A stretch of DNA of 64,000 nucleotides from Nocardia flavorosea (lineage in GTDB: Bacteria > Actinomycetota > Actinomycetes > Mycobacteriales > Mycobacteriaceae), in assembly GCF_015477805.1 (NCBI RefSeq), contig NZ_JADLQL010000001.1:1798001-1862000 (forward strand), read 5' to 3'. Position numbers and translations under genes: made by a program. Below the pieces are notes generated by a model. That model saw only the letters and a program-made list of their open reading frames with translations. It was not told the DNA's origin and did not search any database. Below, piece by piece: positions 43,607-52,788 of this stretch (its first letter is position 1; every line of letters starts with the position of its first letter).

Positions 43607-44500
43607 ATGGCTATTGGATCGACACTTCCGCGTCGGGCTTTGGGGCGGCGGTTGCGGGAACTGCGGTTCAAATCGAAGAAGAGCCAGTTGGCCGCGGGGC
43701 TGGCAATCGAAGTGTCCAAGCAGGGCATTGGGCGACTGGAAGAGGGTCAGCCGGTTCGGATCAGCACGGCGCAGTTCCGGGACCTGCTGGACTTCTACGG
43801 AGCCGACGAAGGGGTGCGCGATGAAGTTCTGGGTCTACTTCAAGAGGTAAAGGCGGCGAAGGGCGATCCGTCACGGGGGTGGTGGCGGGCCTACGCCGAT
43901 GTGGTGAATCCGCACTTCGATCACTTCATGAGTCTGGAACAGGCGTGTTCCCGGATGACCGCATTCCAGCTGACCCTTTTGCCCGGTTTGCTGCAGACCG
44001 CAGAGTATCGCCGGTGGCTGGTCCTGACGGAAAACCCCGGAATATCACAGGTGGACATCGACCGGCGTCTGGAACTGATGGTGAGAAGGCAACGCAGAAT
44101 CACTGAGACCCCAGGTCTCACGGTAGATGTCCTTCTGTCGGAGGCAGTGTTACGGCACCAAGTAGGTGGACGACATGTGATGGAAAGCCAGGTCCGGCGC
44201 CTGGTTGAGCTGGGAAGGCTGCCGAACGTATCGGTCCGGGTAATCCCGTTCGGCGTTGGTGGACACTCGGGATTGATAGTTCAGTCGTTCACTTTGTTCG
44301 AGTTTCCCGCCCTGCGTGCAGGGCGTACACCCGAACCCCCTGTGGTCTTCGTGGAGGGCTTCACCGGCGCACTGTTTATGGAAGATACTGGCTCCATCGA
44401 ACGCCATCGGCAGGCATCCGTCGATCTTCACGGGGTAGCGTTGAGCGCAGACGATAGTGAACGTCTGATGCAGGAGATCGCAGAGGAGTATGCCGCGTGA
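43607..44500 (+). CDS. XRE regulator with DUF5753
   Basis: 297 residues. N-terminal HTH (RRLRELRFKSKKSQLAAGLA) and the C-terminal DUF5753 region (LLPGLLQTAEYRRWL, NVSVRVIPFGVGGHSGL, FVEGFTGALFMED). Widespread in Nocardia and Streptomyces, where such regulators pair with DUF397 proteins in development or antibiotic control. The start at 43607 fits GAGGG upstream. Its stop overlaps the next DUF397 gene by 4 bp. Confidence 0.88.
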   Translation: MAIGSTLPRRALGRRLRELRFKSKKSQLAAGLAIEVSKQGIGRLEEGQPVRISTAQFRDLLDFYGADEGVRDEVLGLLQEVKAAKGDPSRGWWRAYADVVNPHFDHFMSLEQACSRMTAFQLTLLPGLLQTAEYRRWLVLTENPGISQVDIDRRLELMVRRQRRITETPGLTVDVLLSEAVLRHQVGGRHVMESQVRRLVELGRLPNVSVRVIPFGVGGHSGLIVQSFTLFEFPALRAGRTPEPPVVFVEGFTGALFMEDTGSIERHRQASVDLHGVALSADDSERLMQEIAEEYAA

Positions 44501-44688
44501 CCAGGGACCTATCCGGCGCAAGCTGGTTCAAGAGCAGCTACAGCCAACCCAGCGGGGATTGCGTGGAGGTCGCACACCTCTACGGCGTGGTCGGTGTTCG
44601 TGACTCGAAAAACGTGTCCGGTCCCGCGCTTGTTTTCGCGCCGCGCGAGTGGGAGGCGTTCCTCCGCGCAGTCTCGGCCGAGAGCTGA
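44497..44688 (+). CDS. DUF397 protein
   Basis: 63 residues, complete DUF397: SWFKSSYSQPSGDCVEVA, VGVRDSKN, then FAPREWEAFLRAV. GTG start overlapping the XRE-DUF5753 stop. Expected to bind and modulate that regulator. Confidence 0.9.
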   Translation: MTRDLSGASWFKSSYSQPSGDCVEVAHLYGVVGVRDSKNVSGPALVFAPREWEAFLRAVSAES

Positions 44689-44739
44689 ACACCGTCCCAA
44701 GAGCCGACAAGGGCAGGAAGCAGCAAGGGAGCAGTGGAG

Positions 44740-44931
44740 ATGAGGGCTGACCTATCGGGTGCGAACTGGTTCAAGAGCAGCCACAGCCAGCACGGAGGCG
44801 ACTGCGTGGAGGTCGCGCACACAGCCGATGCGGTCGGTGTTCGAGATTCCAAGAATTCCACCGGCCCCGCACTCGTCTTCGGGGCCGGGGAATGGGCAGC
44901 GTTCCTCCGTGCAATTTCGGCCGGTAGCTGA
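44740..44931 (+). CDS. second DUF397 protein
   Basis: 63 residues, a paralogue of the preceding gene (NWFKSSHSQHGGDCVEVA, VGVRDSKNSTGPALVF). The ATG at 44740 has AAGGGAG 8 bases upstream; a GTG at 44734 is too close to it. Tandem DUF397 genes suggest recent duplication. Confidence 0.88.
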   Translation: MRADLSGANWFKSSHSQHGGDCVEVAHTADAVGVRDSKNSTGPALVFGAGEWAAFLRAISAGS

Positions 44932-44970
44932 GCCCCAGCGGGGATGCTTCCGCGCGTACCGGAAAGCTGT

Positions 44971-45879
44971 TCAGGGGCGCCCGCCCCGCGGAACATCCAC
45001 TCGGACGGCGAGTAGCTGACCTTCACGAACCGGCCGGCGTTCGTGCTCGAAGAAAGACGGAGCAGCACACATGAACAAGGTGCGACCGTCCGAGCCGCCG
45101 AGCATGCAGGCGAAAACGCCGGTACCGGCCTGGATTTCGTCGACGATTCGGCCGCCGGCCACGCGCACCACTCGGCCGTGCAGGCAGTCCGCGGCCCAGA
45201 CGGCCCCTTCGGCGTCGGCGCAAATGCCGTCCGGCGAGACGGTGAGTTGCGACATGGCTTCTGCGACGTCGCGGGTTTGCGGGACCGGCCCGAACTCCGC
45301 CCAGACCCGCCGGTTCACCAGGTCTCCGTTATCAGCGATATCGAAGGCCGTGAGCCCGTTGGCAAGGGATTCGGCGAGTACCAGCTCGCCGCTGGGCAGG
45401 ATCGCCATACCGTTGGGGAAGGCGAGATCCTCGGCGACCACGGTGACCGAACGGTCGGGGTCCACCCGGACGAGGTTGGCGGTGCGGATTTCGGCGCCAC
45501 CCATCAGATCGAAACCGAAGCTGCCCACATAGGCGCGGCCCAGATCGTCGACGAGCATATCGTTGGCGCTGCTGTCGAGCACTTTCGACAGGTCGGCGTA
45601 TTCGCTCAGCGTGCCGGCGTGGTCGCGGACGAGCAGGCGGCGGTCCTTCATGGATACGATCAGCAGCCGGCCGTCCGGCAGGAATCCCAGACCGGACGGC
45701 TGGTTCGGTACTTCGGCAACCACCTCGACAGCGCCGTTTTCGTCGGTCGCGATAACGCGGCCGGTGTAGAAATCCGACAACCACAAGCGGCCGTCGTGCC
45801 AGCGTGGGCATTCCAGGAAGGAAAAGCCGTCCAGTACGACCTTCGGTTCACGATTCTGCTCGGATCCCATCCGTATCAC
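44971..45879 (-). CDS. SMP-30/gluconolactonase-like protein
   Basis: 302-residue six-bladed propeller lactonase family. The metal-binding Glu is in FLECPRWHDGRLWLSDFYTG, with Asn/Asp sites in SANDMLVDDLGRAYVGSFG and SPDGICADAEGAVWAAD. It probably hydrolyses a lactone; substrate unknown. Its start is 59 bases from the end of a QsdR-like TetR gene in the same direction. In actinobacteria such TetR genes can accompany lactonases that open signal lactones, but this enzyme is not of the QsdA type. Confidence 0.85.
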   Translation of the reverse strand: MIRMGSEQNREPKVVLDGFSFLECPRWHDGRLWLSDFYTGRVIATDENGAVEVVAEVPNQPSGLGFLPDGRLLIVSMKDRRLLVRDHAGTLSEYADLSKVLDSSANDMLVDDLGRAYVGSFGFDLMGGAEIRTANLVRVDPDRSVTVVAEDLAFPNGMAILPSGELVLAESLANGLTAFDIADNGDLVNRRVWAEFGPVPQTRDVAEAMSQLTVSPDGICADAEGAVWAADCLHGRVVRVAGGRIVDEIQAGTGVFACMLGGSDGRTLFMCAAPSFFEHERRPVREGQLLAVRVDVPRGGRP

Positions 45880-45938
45880 TCCTCTTTCACCAACTGGAAC
45901 ACCTGCCTGCGCAGTGGCGCGGACAGCGCGTGGTCGAT

Positions 45939-46559
45939 CTATTCCGCTCGATGCTCGTCGGGGTTCGGCAATACGCCGAGTAGCGCGCCGACTGCGATGG
46001 CCACCTTGTCCGGAGCCGGGTTCTCACCGATGATGAGATCCGCGTAGACGAACGATTCACCGATCCGGACGATCAGATATGCCAGGTCGCGCGACGGCAG
46101 CGGGTACGCGCCCAGCACCTCGGGTGCTTCGCTGATCAACAGCTCCTCAACCAGGGAAACCACCCGGCTCTGCACAATTCCCGCGCGAGTGGTGAGCAAC
46201 CGCAGGGCGCGTTCCGGTTCCCGGCGCAGGAATTCGTTGAGATAGCCCGAACTACTGATGAGATGAGCGAACCGTGTGATCACCTCGACTACCCGTCGCG
46301 GCCCCGCTCCCCCGGCCTGACGCTGCGCTTCCTGGAACGTAGGCCGGGTGAGCGACCAGATCACCTCGGCGATGAGCTGATCACGATCGCCGATCCACCG
46401 GTAGAGCGTGGCGCGATCGACGCCGAGAGTAGCTGCCAGGCTGCGCATCTCCACCCGTTCACCGGCTGTGAACTGTTTGCGAGCGAGTTCGAACGCCGCA
46501 AGCGGGCCCGGCTTGGCGGCTGCACCGGGGGCGTGCAGGGCACGTGCCAAAGGGGTCAT
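45939..46559 (-). CDS. TetR family regulator, QsdR-like
   Basis: 206 residues. HTH: ELARKQFTAGERVEMRSLAA then TLGVDRATLYRWIGDRDQLI. The C-terminal domain (SSSGYLNEFLRREPERALRL, YLIVRIGESFVYADLIIGE) matches my memory of QsdR, the repressor of quorum-signal lactonase genes in Rhodococcus. Start placed at the ATG at 46559 after GGGGG; upstream frame extension is unlikely to be coding. The neighbouring SMP-30 gene is the probable target. Confidence 0.83.
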   Translation of the reverse strand: MTPLARALHAPGAAAKPGPLAAFELARKQFTAGERVEMRSLAATLGVDRATLYRWIGDRDQLIAEVIWSLTRPTFQEAQRQAGGAGPRRVVEVITRFAHLISSSGYLNEFLRREPERALRLLTTRAGIVQSRVVSLVEELLISEAPEVLGAYPLPSRDLAYLIVRIGESFVYADLIIGENPAPDKVAIAVGALLGVLPNPDEHRAE

Positions 46560-46756
46560 CGCCGGATTACCCCCGGGCTGTTCGCTGTCTACGTCGACCA
46601 CCCGCGCAACACTATTGGATGTGTCGCAGTTCTGCATCACTTTTGGAATGTGTAGCAGCGTGACGGCAGGCGAATCCTCTCCGAGCCCACCTCGTCGAGG
46701 ACGCGTTGTGACCGCTCCGCCCGGGCGGACCCGGGCGACGGAGGCAGCGACTCCGC

Positions 46757-47620
46757 TTACAGGGCGACCATGGCGGCAGCGATCCGGTCGGCCGCGGTGG
46801 GTCGCAGGGCGGTGCCCATATCGTCGAGGACGAGCAGTCGCGACCCGGGAATTTCGGCGGCGAGGGCCGCACCGTTGCCGACCGGGAAGAACGGGTCGGC
46901 GCGGCCGTGCACCACCAGCGTGGGCAGATCGAGCTCGCCGAGCCGCTCCCGCCAGCGTGGGGTGCAATCGATCCGGGAGAACACCATCCCGAGCTGGTTC
47001 GCCTGATGTACTGCGGGATCGCTCGAGGGCGTCCGGTCCCAGATCCGGGCCGCCGTCTCCCGTGCCTGCTCCGGATCGTTGCCCATGGACTCGGCGCCCT
47101 CGGCGGCGAACGCCGCGACAGCGTCTCGATCGGTCCAGTCCGGCCGTGGTCGGGAGAACATCGCGCTCATGACCGCATGGTCGTGGTCGGGCAGGTCCTC
47201 GTCGACCGGGCCCGGCGCCACCGGCCGAGTGCCGACGAGCGTCAGCGCGGAGAACACGTCCGGGTGGTCCAGCGCGGCGACCTGAGCGACCATCCCGCCG
47301 ACGCCGATTCCACCGAGATGGGCGGTGCCGGCGTCGAGTGCCTCGACCAGCGCGACCGCGTCGGCGGCGAGATCGCGCAAGTCGTAGGCAGGATTCTCGG
47401 GGTCGAGCGTTGTCGACGCGCCGGAGTCGCGCAGGTCGTAGCGGACCACTCGCCGCCCGGCCGATGCGAGCCGCTCGCACAGCGCTTCCGGCCAGGACAA
47501 CATCGTTGTGCCGCCGGCCAGCAGGATCAGCGGATCGCCTTCCAGGCCGTAGCTCTCGATGCCCAGGTCCACGCCGTTCGCCCGCACCGAGGTCATGCCC
47601 GGTCGAAACGGTCTCGTCAT
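46757..47620 (-). CDS. alpha/beta-hydrolase homologue with missing catalytic residues
   Basis: 287 residues of alpha/beta-hydrolase fold (DPLILLAGG, VVRYDLRDSGAS, LVVHGRADPFFP). The nucleophile elbow reads GGIGVGGMVAQ, with Gly where Ser is expected in GxSxGG, and the C-terminal motif reads DDMGTALRP where the family has MGHxLP. Both Ser and His are therefore absent while the Asp is kept. Either a non-enzymatic binding protein or a decaying gene; the frame is intact. The ATG at 47620 follows AGGAGT by 6 bases. Confidence 0.82.
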   Translation of the reverse strand: MTRPFRPGMTSVRANGVDLGIESYGLEGDPLILLAGGTTMLSWPEALCERLASAGRRVVRYDLRDSGASTTLDPENPAYDLRDLAADAVALVEALDAGTAHLGGIGVGGMVAQVAALDHPDVFSALTLVGTRPVAPGPVDEDLPDHDHAVMSAMFSRPRPDWTDRDAVAAFAAEGAESMGNDPEQARETAARIWDRTPSSDPAVHQANQLGMVFSRIDCTPRWRERLGELDLPTLVVHGRADPFFPVGNGAALAAEIPGSRLLVLDDMGTALRPTAADRIAAAMVAL

Positions 47621-47740
47621 GTCAGGACTCCTATCTGTCGGTGCACCCAACGAAATCGACGACGGTGCCACCCGGAAATCATCGGTGCTGCCGAAATCCC
47701 GCCCAAGCACCCGACTGCGCGTTCCGAACGCGACGCGATG

Positions 47741-48325
47741 TCATCGTCGACCGGGCCGCCGGCGTACCGGCGGCGGCCGCCACTGCCCGGTCGTGGCGGC
47801 GGCCGTCGGCCGGTACATCCGCAGGACCAGAAAGAACGGGTACGGCGGGCAGGGCAACCAGGTGCTCGAGTCCGTGGGCGGCGCAGTACTCACTGTGATC
47901 AGCGCCGGCCCCTCGGGTGATCCCGGGCCGCCACTTCCGACCGAGTACCGGGCGTCCGGCGCGTCGTAGAGCCGGCCGGATTCGGCCTCGTAGACAGTGA
48001 TGCTCCAGAATGCCTCGGCGGGCGGCGGGTCGGCGAGATCGATACGGTAGGTCCGATCGCCGGCGCCGGTGAGGGGTTCGCCGGTGGCATCGACATAGGT
48101 GTTGTAGGAACAGTTTTCCTCGACCACATTCGCGGCGAGCCCGACGAAGTTCATTACGGCGCGCGCCAGGAAGTTGTCCCCGTGGGCGCCCTTGTCCAGG
48201 ACCTGTGTCCAGCCGGTACCGACCGGTTCGCCGAGAAGTGGCCGCGACTGCGCCAGCAATGTCGGAGCGATAACGAAACTGACCGGAGAGCAGACGGTTT
48301 CGGATTTCGGTGACCGGACGGACAA
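47741..48325 (-). pseudogene. truncated DUF1214-domain protein
   Basis: The frame ending at 47741 carries a good DUF1214 domain: RTYRIDLADPPPAEAFWSIT, WLPCPPYPFFLVLRMYRPTA and GQWRPPPVRR at the end. It lacks the N-terminal DUF1254 part and has no ribosome site or sound start; a TTG at 48325 is the best candidate, right next to the end of the RDD gene (48337). I read it as a 5'-truncated remnant, though a short stand-alone protein is possible. Confidence 0.55.
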
Positions 48326-48336
48326 TGCGGCCGGAA

Positions 48337-48807
48337 TTATTCGTCGATGACCTGGGTGCCACCGGCCACGCGATCGTGCCAGCCCTGTTTCGTCGGGCTC
48401 GAGCTCACCGTGAACGCGATCGCGATGGCCGCGACGAACCACAGGATGCCGCCGATCCACGGAATCACGTTGAGCAGCATGTAGGCGTTGCGGACCGCCG
48501 AATCCTTGAGGCTGGGCTTGGTGGCGCCGTCCGATCCGTTGACGTGCAAGCCGACGAGTTTCTTACCCGGCGTCGACCCGGAGGACACCTCGAAAACGAC
48601 GAAGTAGAGCCAGCCGAACGCCGCGCCGGGCAGGACCGAAACCCAGTCGGGAACGTCGGCGACGACGCCCAGCAGCCAGAAAAAGATACCGCCGATAATG
48701 GCCGCGATGATCCAGTCCACGAACCTCGCGACGGCACGCTTCCCCAGACCACCCGGTTTGATCCCGGTCGCCTGGCCGTACATCGGATCGAAACCACTTG
48801 TGGTCAT
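48337..48807 (-). CDS. RDD family membrane protein
   Basis: 156 residues with an RDD domain: GLGKRAVARFVDWIIAAIIG (Arg/Asp motifs), three to four membrane helices, GSTPGKKLVGLHV and the C-terminal GWHDRVAGGTQVI. Role unknown, possibly ion or solute transport. AGGAGG before the ATG. Confidence 0.88.
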   Translation of the reverse strand: MTTSGFDPMYGQATGIKPGGLGKRAVARFVDWIIAAIIGGIFFWLLGVVADVPDWVSVLPGAAFGWLYFVVFEVSSGSTPGKKLVGLHVNGSDGATKPSLKDSAVRNAYMLLNVIPWIGGILWFVAAIAIAFTVSSSPTKQGWHDRVAGGTQVIDE

Positions 48808-49042
48808 GACGCCTCCTACCGAACACTGTGGCGGGTTTGCCAGTTATGTGCTAATCGGTCGACCATCAAGAATGGCACAGCACAATCCCCCACCGGCGAG
48901 ACCGACACTAACTCGTGTCCGGAACGATTCTCAGGTTCAACCTGGATGTATCGCCCCACACGGAACGATGAACCGGCTATCCACGTAAGCCACCGAAAAC
49001 AAGCCGAAGGTTTGCCACAGTTCGACCACTGCTGAATCGCGG

Positions 49043-49477
49043 TCATCGCTGGACGAAGGCGAGGACTATCGCCATGGCCATCGAGAGAAAAGCCAGGGCC
49101 ACACTGCCCACTCCCACAACGGTCATCACCGTATTGGCGGTTTTGCCGGCTCGTTCCTGCGGCTCGAAACCCGCGGCGCCGCGGTGATAGATCGTGTAGG
49201 GCACGGCGTAGTGAAACAACACCGGGCCGCGGGTGGTGTCGATATCGATGGTGGCCTTACCCACCCGCCAGAACGCGTACTGCGACCACAACTGGACGCG
49301 ATAGCGCCCCGGCGGAAGCGAGAAATCGTTGCGGCCGGGGGTCAGGAGGTGCCTGCGGTCAGGTTCGAACTCGGCCAGGGTCGGAAGGCGGGCAGGGCGA
49401 ACGCCCGACATTTCGGTCACCTCGACACGCACGGGCACCGAGTCCGCGTGCTGCGCCGCGCGATTCGCCATACCCAC
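49043..49477 (-). CDS. predicted single-pass membrane protein
   Basis: 144 residues. A soluble beta-type region with GRNDFSLPPGRYRVQLWSQY (a Pro-Gly-rich strand pattern as in PEGA-like domains) is followed by one C-terminal helix (VMTVVGVGSVALAFLSMAMA). No family assigned. Alternative ATG at 49471. Confidence 0.65.
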   Translation of the reverse strand: MGMANRAAQHADSVPVRVEVTEMSGVRPARLPTLAEFEPDRRHLLTPGRNDFSLPPGRYRVQLWSQYAFWRVGKATIDIDTTRGPVLFHYAVPYTIYHRGAAGFEPQERAGKTANTVMTVVGVGSVALAFLSMAMAIVLAFVQR

Positions 49478-49547
49478 GGATATTAAAGGGAATGCGGCAT
49501 TCGTGTACTGCCACCGGTGAATACGAGAATCGCTGCGTTCGCCACCG

Positions 49548-50270
49548 TCATTGCGCCGGGGCGAGCCGGGTATCGCAACTGTCGGCGATATCGCGGACCA
49601 ACCGGGCGAACCGCTGCGGTTCGGCGAGTGGCAGATAGTGACCGGCCCGGGGCACCACGAGCAGCCGGGCGCCGGGCGTGGCAGCGGCGAACTGCTGCTC
49701 GTGGGCGCGGAAATGATCGCGGCTGCCGTTGACCAGCCACACCGGGCCGCGGTACCGGCCGAGTCCGGCGAGCGGATCGAAATGTCCGATAGCGCGCAGT
49801 ACGTCGGGAATCACTTCGGTGGCTATCCCGCCCTCCGCGATGGGGGCGGCGATCCGCGCCGGCAGCACGGCCTCGAATATCCGGCCGCTGATTCGCTCGC
49901 CGCCGTCGGGCAGGGCCGAAAGGAATCGGTGGGCCAGGCGGAATGGGACCATCGTCGCCTTGCGGGGCACACAGGTGGAACCCGCGACCACCAGACCCGC
50001 TGCCCGCTCGCCGAGTTCGGCCGCCGCGGCGATGGCAACGTACCCACCGAGTGAATGGCCGACGAGCACAGCGCGGCCGCCGGATCTTTCGACGGCCGCG
50101 CGGACGGCGTCGACGGCCGCGGTCATCGTGAAAGGTTCACCGCGGCGCAGGCCGTGCCCCGGAAGGTCGACAGCGGTGACCGGACGTTCGGCGGCTATTT
50201 CGTCGATCACGCCGGCCCAGCACCGGCCACTGAGCCGGATGCCGTGCACAAGGACAACGGGCAAAGTCAT
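49548..50270 (-). CDS. alpha/beta hydrolase (TetR-linked)
   Basis: 240 residues with LVHGIRLSGRCW, nucleophile VGHSLGGYVA (Ser), Asp in VNGSRDHFRAHE and His in VPRAGHYLPLAEP. Intact triad. Divergent from a TetR gene over two perfect palindromes, so expression is probably repressed by that TetR. Substrate unknown. Confidence 0.88.
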   Translation of the reverse strand: MTLPVVLVHGIRLSGRCWAGVIDEIAAERPVTAVDLPGHGLRRGEPFTMTAAVDAVRAAVERSGGRAVLVGHSLGGYVAIAAAAELGERAAGLVVAGSTCVPRKATMVPFRLAHRFLSALPDGGERISGRIFEAVLPARIAAPIAEGGIATEVIPDVLRAIGHFDPLAGLGRYRGPVWLVNGSRDHFRAHEQQFAAATPGARLLVVPRAGHYLPLAEPQRFARLVRDIADSCDTRLAPAQ

Positions 50271-50286
50271 GAGACCTCCAATTGCT

Positions 50287-50300
50287 ACGCAACGTTGCGT
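50287..50300. promoter_or_regulatory. palindromic operator, hydrolase side
   Basis: ACGCAACGTTGCGT at 50287-50300 is a perfect 14-bp palindrome whose core is shared with the site at 50324-50343. The two centres are exactly 40 bp apart, almost four helical turns. It lies 17 bases upstream of the hydrolase start. Confidence 0.75.
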
Positions 50301-50323
50301 TGCAAATTACCCGCACTCAGCCC

Positions 50324-50343
50324 ACAACGCAACGTTGCGTTGT
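50324..50343. promoter_or_regulatory. 20-bp perfect palindromic operator, TetR side
   Basis: ACAACGCAACGTTGCGTTGT is a perfect 20-bp palindrome ending 11 bases before the TetR start. With the 14-bp copy at 50287 it brackets the divergent promoters, a layout expected for cooperative TetR binding and autorepression. Confidence 0.8.
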
Positions 50344-50354
50344 ACTGTCTCGGC

Positions 50355-50939
50355 ATGGCTGCCGAATCCGACGCACGCACGAACGCCCGGCCGCGACGCG
50401 CCGACGCGATCTTCACCGCCACCCTGGAACTTCTCGCCGACACCGGTTACGAGGGCCTCACCATGGAGGCGGTCGCCGCGCGCGCCGGGGTCAACAAGAC
50501 CACGCTCTACCGCTGGTGGAAGTCCAAGGACGAAGTACTCGCCGCTGCCCTCACCGACTCGGATCTACTCGCCTTCCCCGTGCCCGATACCGGCAGCCTC
50601 CGCGGCGACCTCCTCGAAACGATCCACAGCATCCACACACTCCTCACCGACCCCGCCACCGCCCCCATCGCGGCCGCCGTCCTGGCTGCCGCACCGCGCC
50701 GCCCCGCACTCACGGCAATCGGCCGGGCCTTCTTCGCCGACCGCGCCGAACGCGAACACCCGATCTTCCGCCGGGCCACCGACCGCGGCGAACTACCGGA
50801 ACACGCCGATCCCCGCCTGATCATGGATATGCTCGCGGGAGCCATCTGGTTCCGCCTTTTCCTGCGCGCCGAACCGGTCGGCGATGAGGACCTTTCGGCG
50901 GCCGTCGATCTCGTACTGGTTGGCGCCGCGGCACACTGA
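50355..50939 (+). CDS. TetR family regulator
   Basis: 194 residues. HTH: IFTATLELLADTGYEGLTME then AVAARAGVNKTTLYRWWKSK. The C-terminal domain (TetR_C_16/33-like) is unassigned. The start at ATG 50355 is set by the operator just upstream. Presumed repressor of itself and the divergent hydrolase. Confidence 0.9.
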   Translation: MAAESDARTNARPRRADAIFTATLELLADTGYEGLTMEAVAARAGVNKTTLYRWWKSKDEVLAAALTDSDLLAFPVPDTGSLRGDLLETIHSIHTLLTDPATAPIAAAVLAAAPRRPALTAIGRAFFADRAEREHPIFRRATDRGELPEHADPRLIMDMLAGAIWFRLFLRAEPVGDEDLSAAVDLVLVGAAAH

Positions 50940-51140
50940 CCCGCCGAGTTTTCGACGAGACACGACTGCTTCGGTGCACCGACACCGGTGACCTCGTATT
51001 CCCACTGTTCTAGGTCCATGCCATTGTGCCGATGCACTCCGACGAACTGAAGCCGGTATACCGAGCCGGCAACCGGTGCTGATAGGGTCCAGGACATGTC
51101 AGGCGCTTCAGCTTCCGCCGCTTGCGCGGCAGTGACCAGG

Positions 51141-51163
51141 ACGTCCCGCTAGCGGCGGGACGT
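51141..51163. terminator. stem-loop in the gap before the MFS gene
   Basis: ACGTCCCGC (51141-51149) and GCGGGACGT (51155-51163) pair perfectly around a 5-base loop. Located in the 328-base gap between the TetR and MFS genes; it may end TetR transcription or regulate the MFS leader. Nothing else is recognisable in that gap. Confidence 0.45.
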
Positions 51164-51267
51164 TCGATTCACAGACCTCCTCCTCTGGGACGTCCGGCCG
51201 CTTCGTGATCAGTCCGGAGCGGCACCTTTGTGCTGCTCGGTTACCTCTCTGAGCAACGGAGCATTCG

Positions 51268-52680
51268 ATGTTCTCAGGTATTCTCTCGTCACGCGGGCAC
51301 AGCCGGGCCGATCTGCGCTCATGGCTTGTGCTGGGCGCGATGGCGATGCTGCAGTTCTTCATCGCGGTCGACGTGACCGTGGTCAATATCGCGCTGCCCT
51401 CGATCGGCGCGGACTTCGGAGTGGATGATCACTCTCTGACCTGGGTCGTGGTCGGCTACACCATCGTCGGCGGCGGGCTGCTGATGCTCGGCGGGCGGCT
51501 GGGCGATCTGCTCGGGCGGCGGCGCGTACTGCTGACCGGCACCACCGTGTTCGGTGCGGCCTCACTGCTGGCGGGGCTGGCGCCGTCCTTCGGCCTGCTG
51601 GTGCTCGCCCGTCTGCTGCAAGGAGCCGGTGAGGCCATTGCGCTACCGGCGGCGATGGCCACCATCGTGCTGATTTTTCCCGAAGGCCGGAGCCGGACAC
51701 GGGCGTTGAGCGTATGGGCGGCGGTGGCCAGTTGCGGGCTGGTACTCGGTTTCGTGCTGTCCGGAATCATTACCGCACATCTCGGCTGGCGGTGGATCTT
51801 CCTGATCTCGGTGCCGTTCATCCTGGTGGTTGTGGTGGCAGCGCTGGTCCTCGTCGAACGTGACCGGCCGGTGGTCCGCGAATCCGGTCCGCTCGATATT
51901 CCGGGAGCGCTGTTGCTGATGGCATGCCCGCTGCTGTTCACGTTCGGCGTGGTAGAGGCCGGTGAACCCGGAACGTCCGTGTGGGTGCCCGTGGTGGCGC
52001 TGGCGGGGGCGGTGCTGGCCGGTACGGGATTCGTACGGGTGGAAGCGCATTCGGCGAACCCGCTGGTGCCACTGGGCTTCTTCGCCCACCGGGCCCGGGT
52101 CACCGCGAATCTGACCACGATACTGCTCAGCGGAGCACTGTCGACCTCGTTCCTGCTGTTCACGTTCTATCTCCAGGACTATCTGGGAATGGGGCCGCTG
52201 GGCGCCGGATTCACTATGCTGCCGCTGGCGGTCTCGCTGATCGCGTTCTCCATGCTCGTGCCCCGGCTGCTGGGCAGATGGGGGGCCGGCGCCTGTGTGC
52301 TGGCGGGACTCGGTTTCACCGCGGGCGCGATGGCCGTCATCGGGCTCGTGGCCGCCGTGGACGCGGGAGCGCCGTGGCTGATTCCGGCGATGCTGCTCGT
52401 CGCGGCCGGAATGGGCTTCGGGATCGTGGGGCTGCAGTACATCGCGGTCAGCGGTGTGACCGACGACGACGCCGGAATCGCCTCGGGCGTGCAGCGGGCC
52501 GCCGACCAGCTCGGCGGCGCCACCGGTGTCGCGGTGTGCGTGGGAATCGGTTTCGCTCCCGCCCTGCACACTGCCGACCCGTTCCTGATCGCCACGCTGC
52601 TGGCAGGCGCCGGGCTGGTCGGGGGCGCCCTGGTGATCCGGCGCGCGCCCGAACCGTCCGCCGCGAACCTGCCCGGATAA
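51268..52680 (+). CDS. MFS exporter, DHA2 type
   Basis: 470 residues, about 14 membrane helices. FFIAVDVTVVNIALPSIGAD in helix 1, GGRLGDLLGRRRVLL between helices 2 and 3, and antiporter motif C-like segments in helix 5 (GLVLGFVLSGIITAHLGWRW). Probable drug or metabolite efflux. Stands alone; a GGAG site precedes the ATG and a stem-loop follows the stop. Confidence 0.9.
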   Translation: MFSGILSSRGHSRADLRSWLVLGAMAMLQFFIAVDVTVVNIALPSIGADFGVDDHSLTWVVVGYTIVGGGLLMLGGRLGDLLGRRRVLLTGTTVFGAASLLAGLAPSFGLLVLARLLQGAGEAIALPAAMATIVLIFPEGRSRTRALSVWAAVASCGLVLGFVLSGIITAHLGWRWIFLISVPFILVVVVAALVLVERDRPVVRESGPLDIPGALLLMACPLLFTFGVVEAGEPGTSVWVPVVALAGAVLAGTGFVRVEAHSANPLVPLGFFAHRARVTANLTTILLSGALSTSFLLFTFYLQDYLGMGPLGAGFTMLPLAVSLIAFSMLVPRLLGRWGAGACVLAGLGFTAGAMAVIGLVAAVDAGAPWLIPAMLLVAAGMGFGIVGLQYIAVSGVTDDDAGIASGVQRAADQLGGATGVAVCVGIGFAPALHTADPFLIATLLAGAGLVGGALVIRRAPEPSAANLPG

Positions 52681-52702
52681 CGCACGTGAACGGCCCCGCC
52701 GT

Positions 52703-52727
52703 CCGCCCGAACCTTCGGTGCGGGCGG
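52703..52727. terminator. GC-rich hairpin after MFS gene
   Basis: CCGCCCG (52703-52709) and CGGGCGG (52721-52727) pair around an 11-base loop, between the MFS stop and the convergent caspase gene. No U-tract, so termination is only suggested. Confidence 0.45.
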
Positions 52728-52788
52728 CGGGCGAACTATCCGCGCAGCCGGCGCAGGGATCGTCCATCGCCATGGGCGTGTGACCGGA

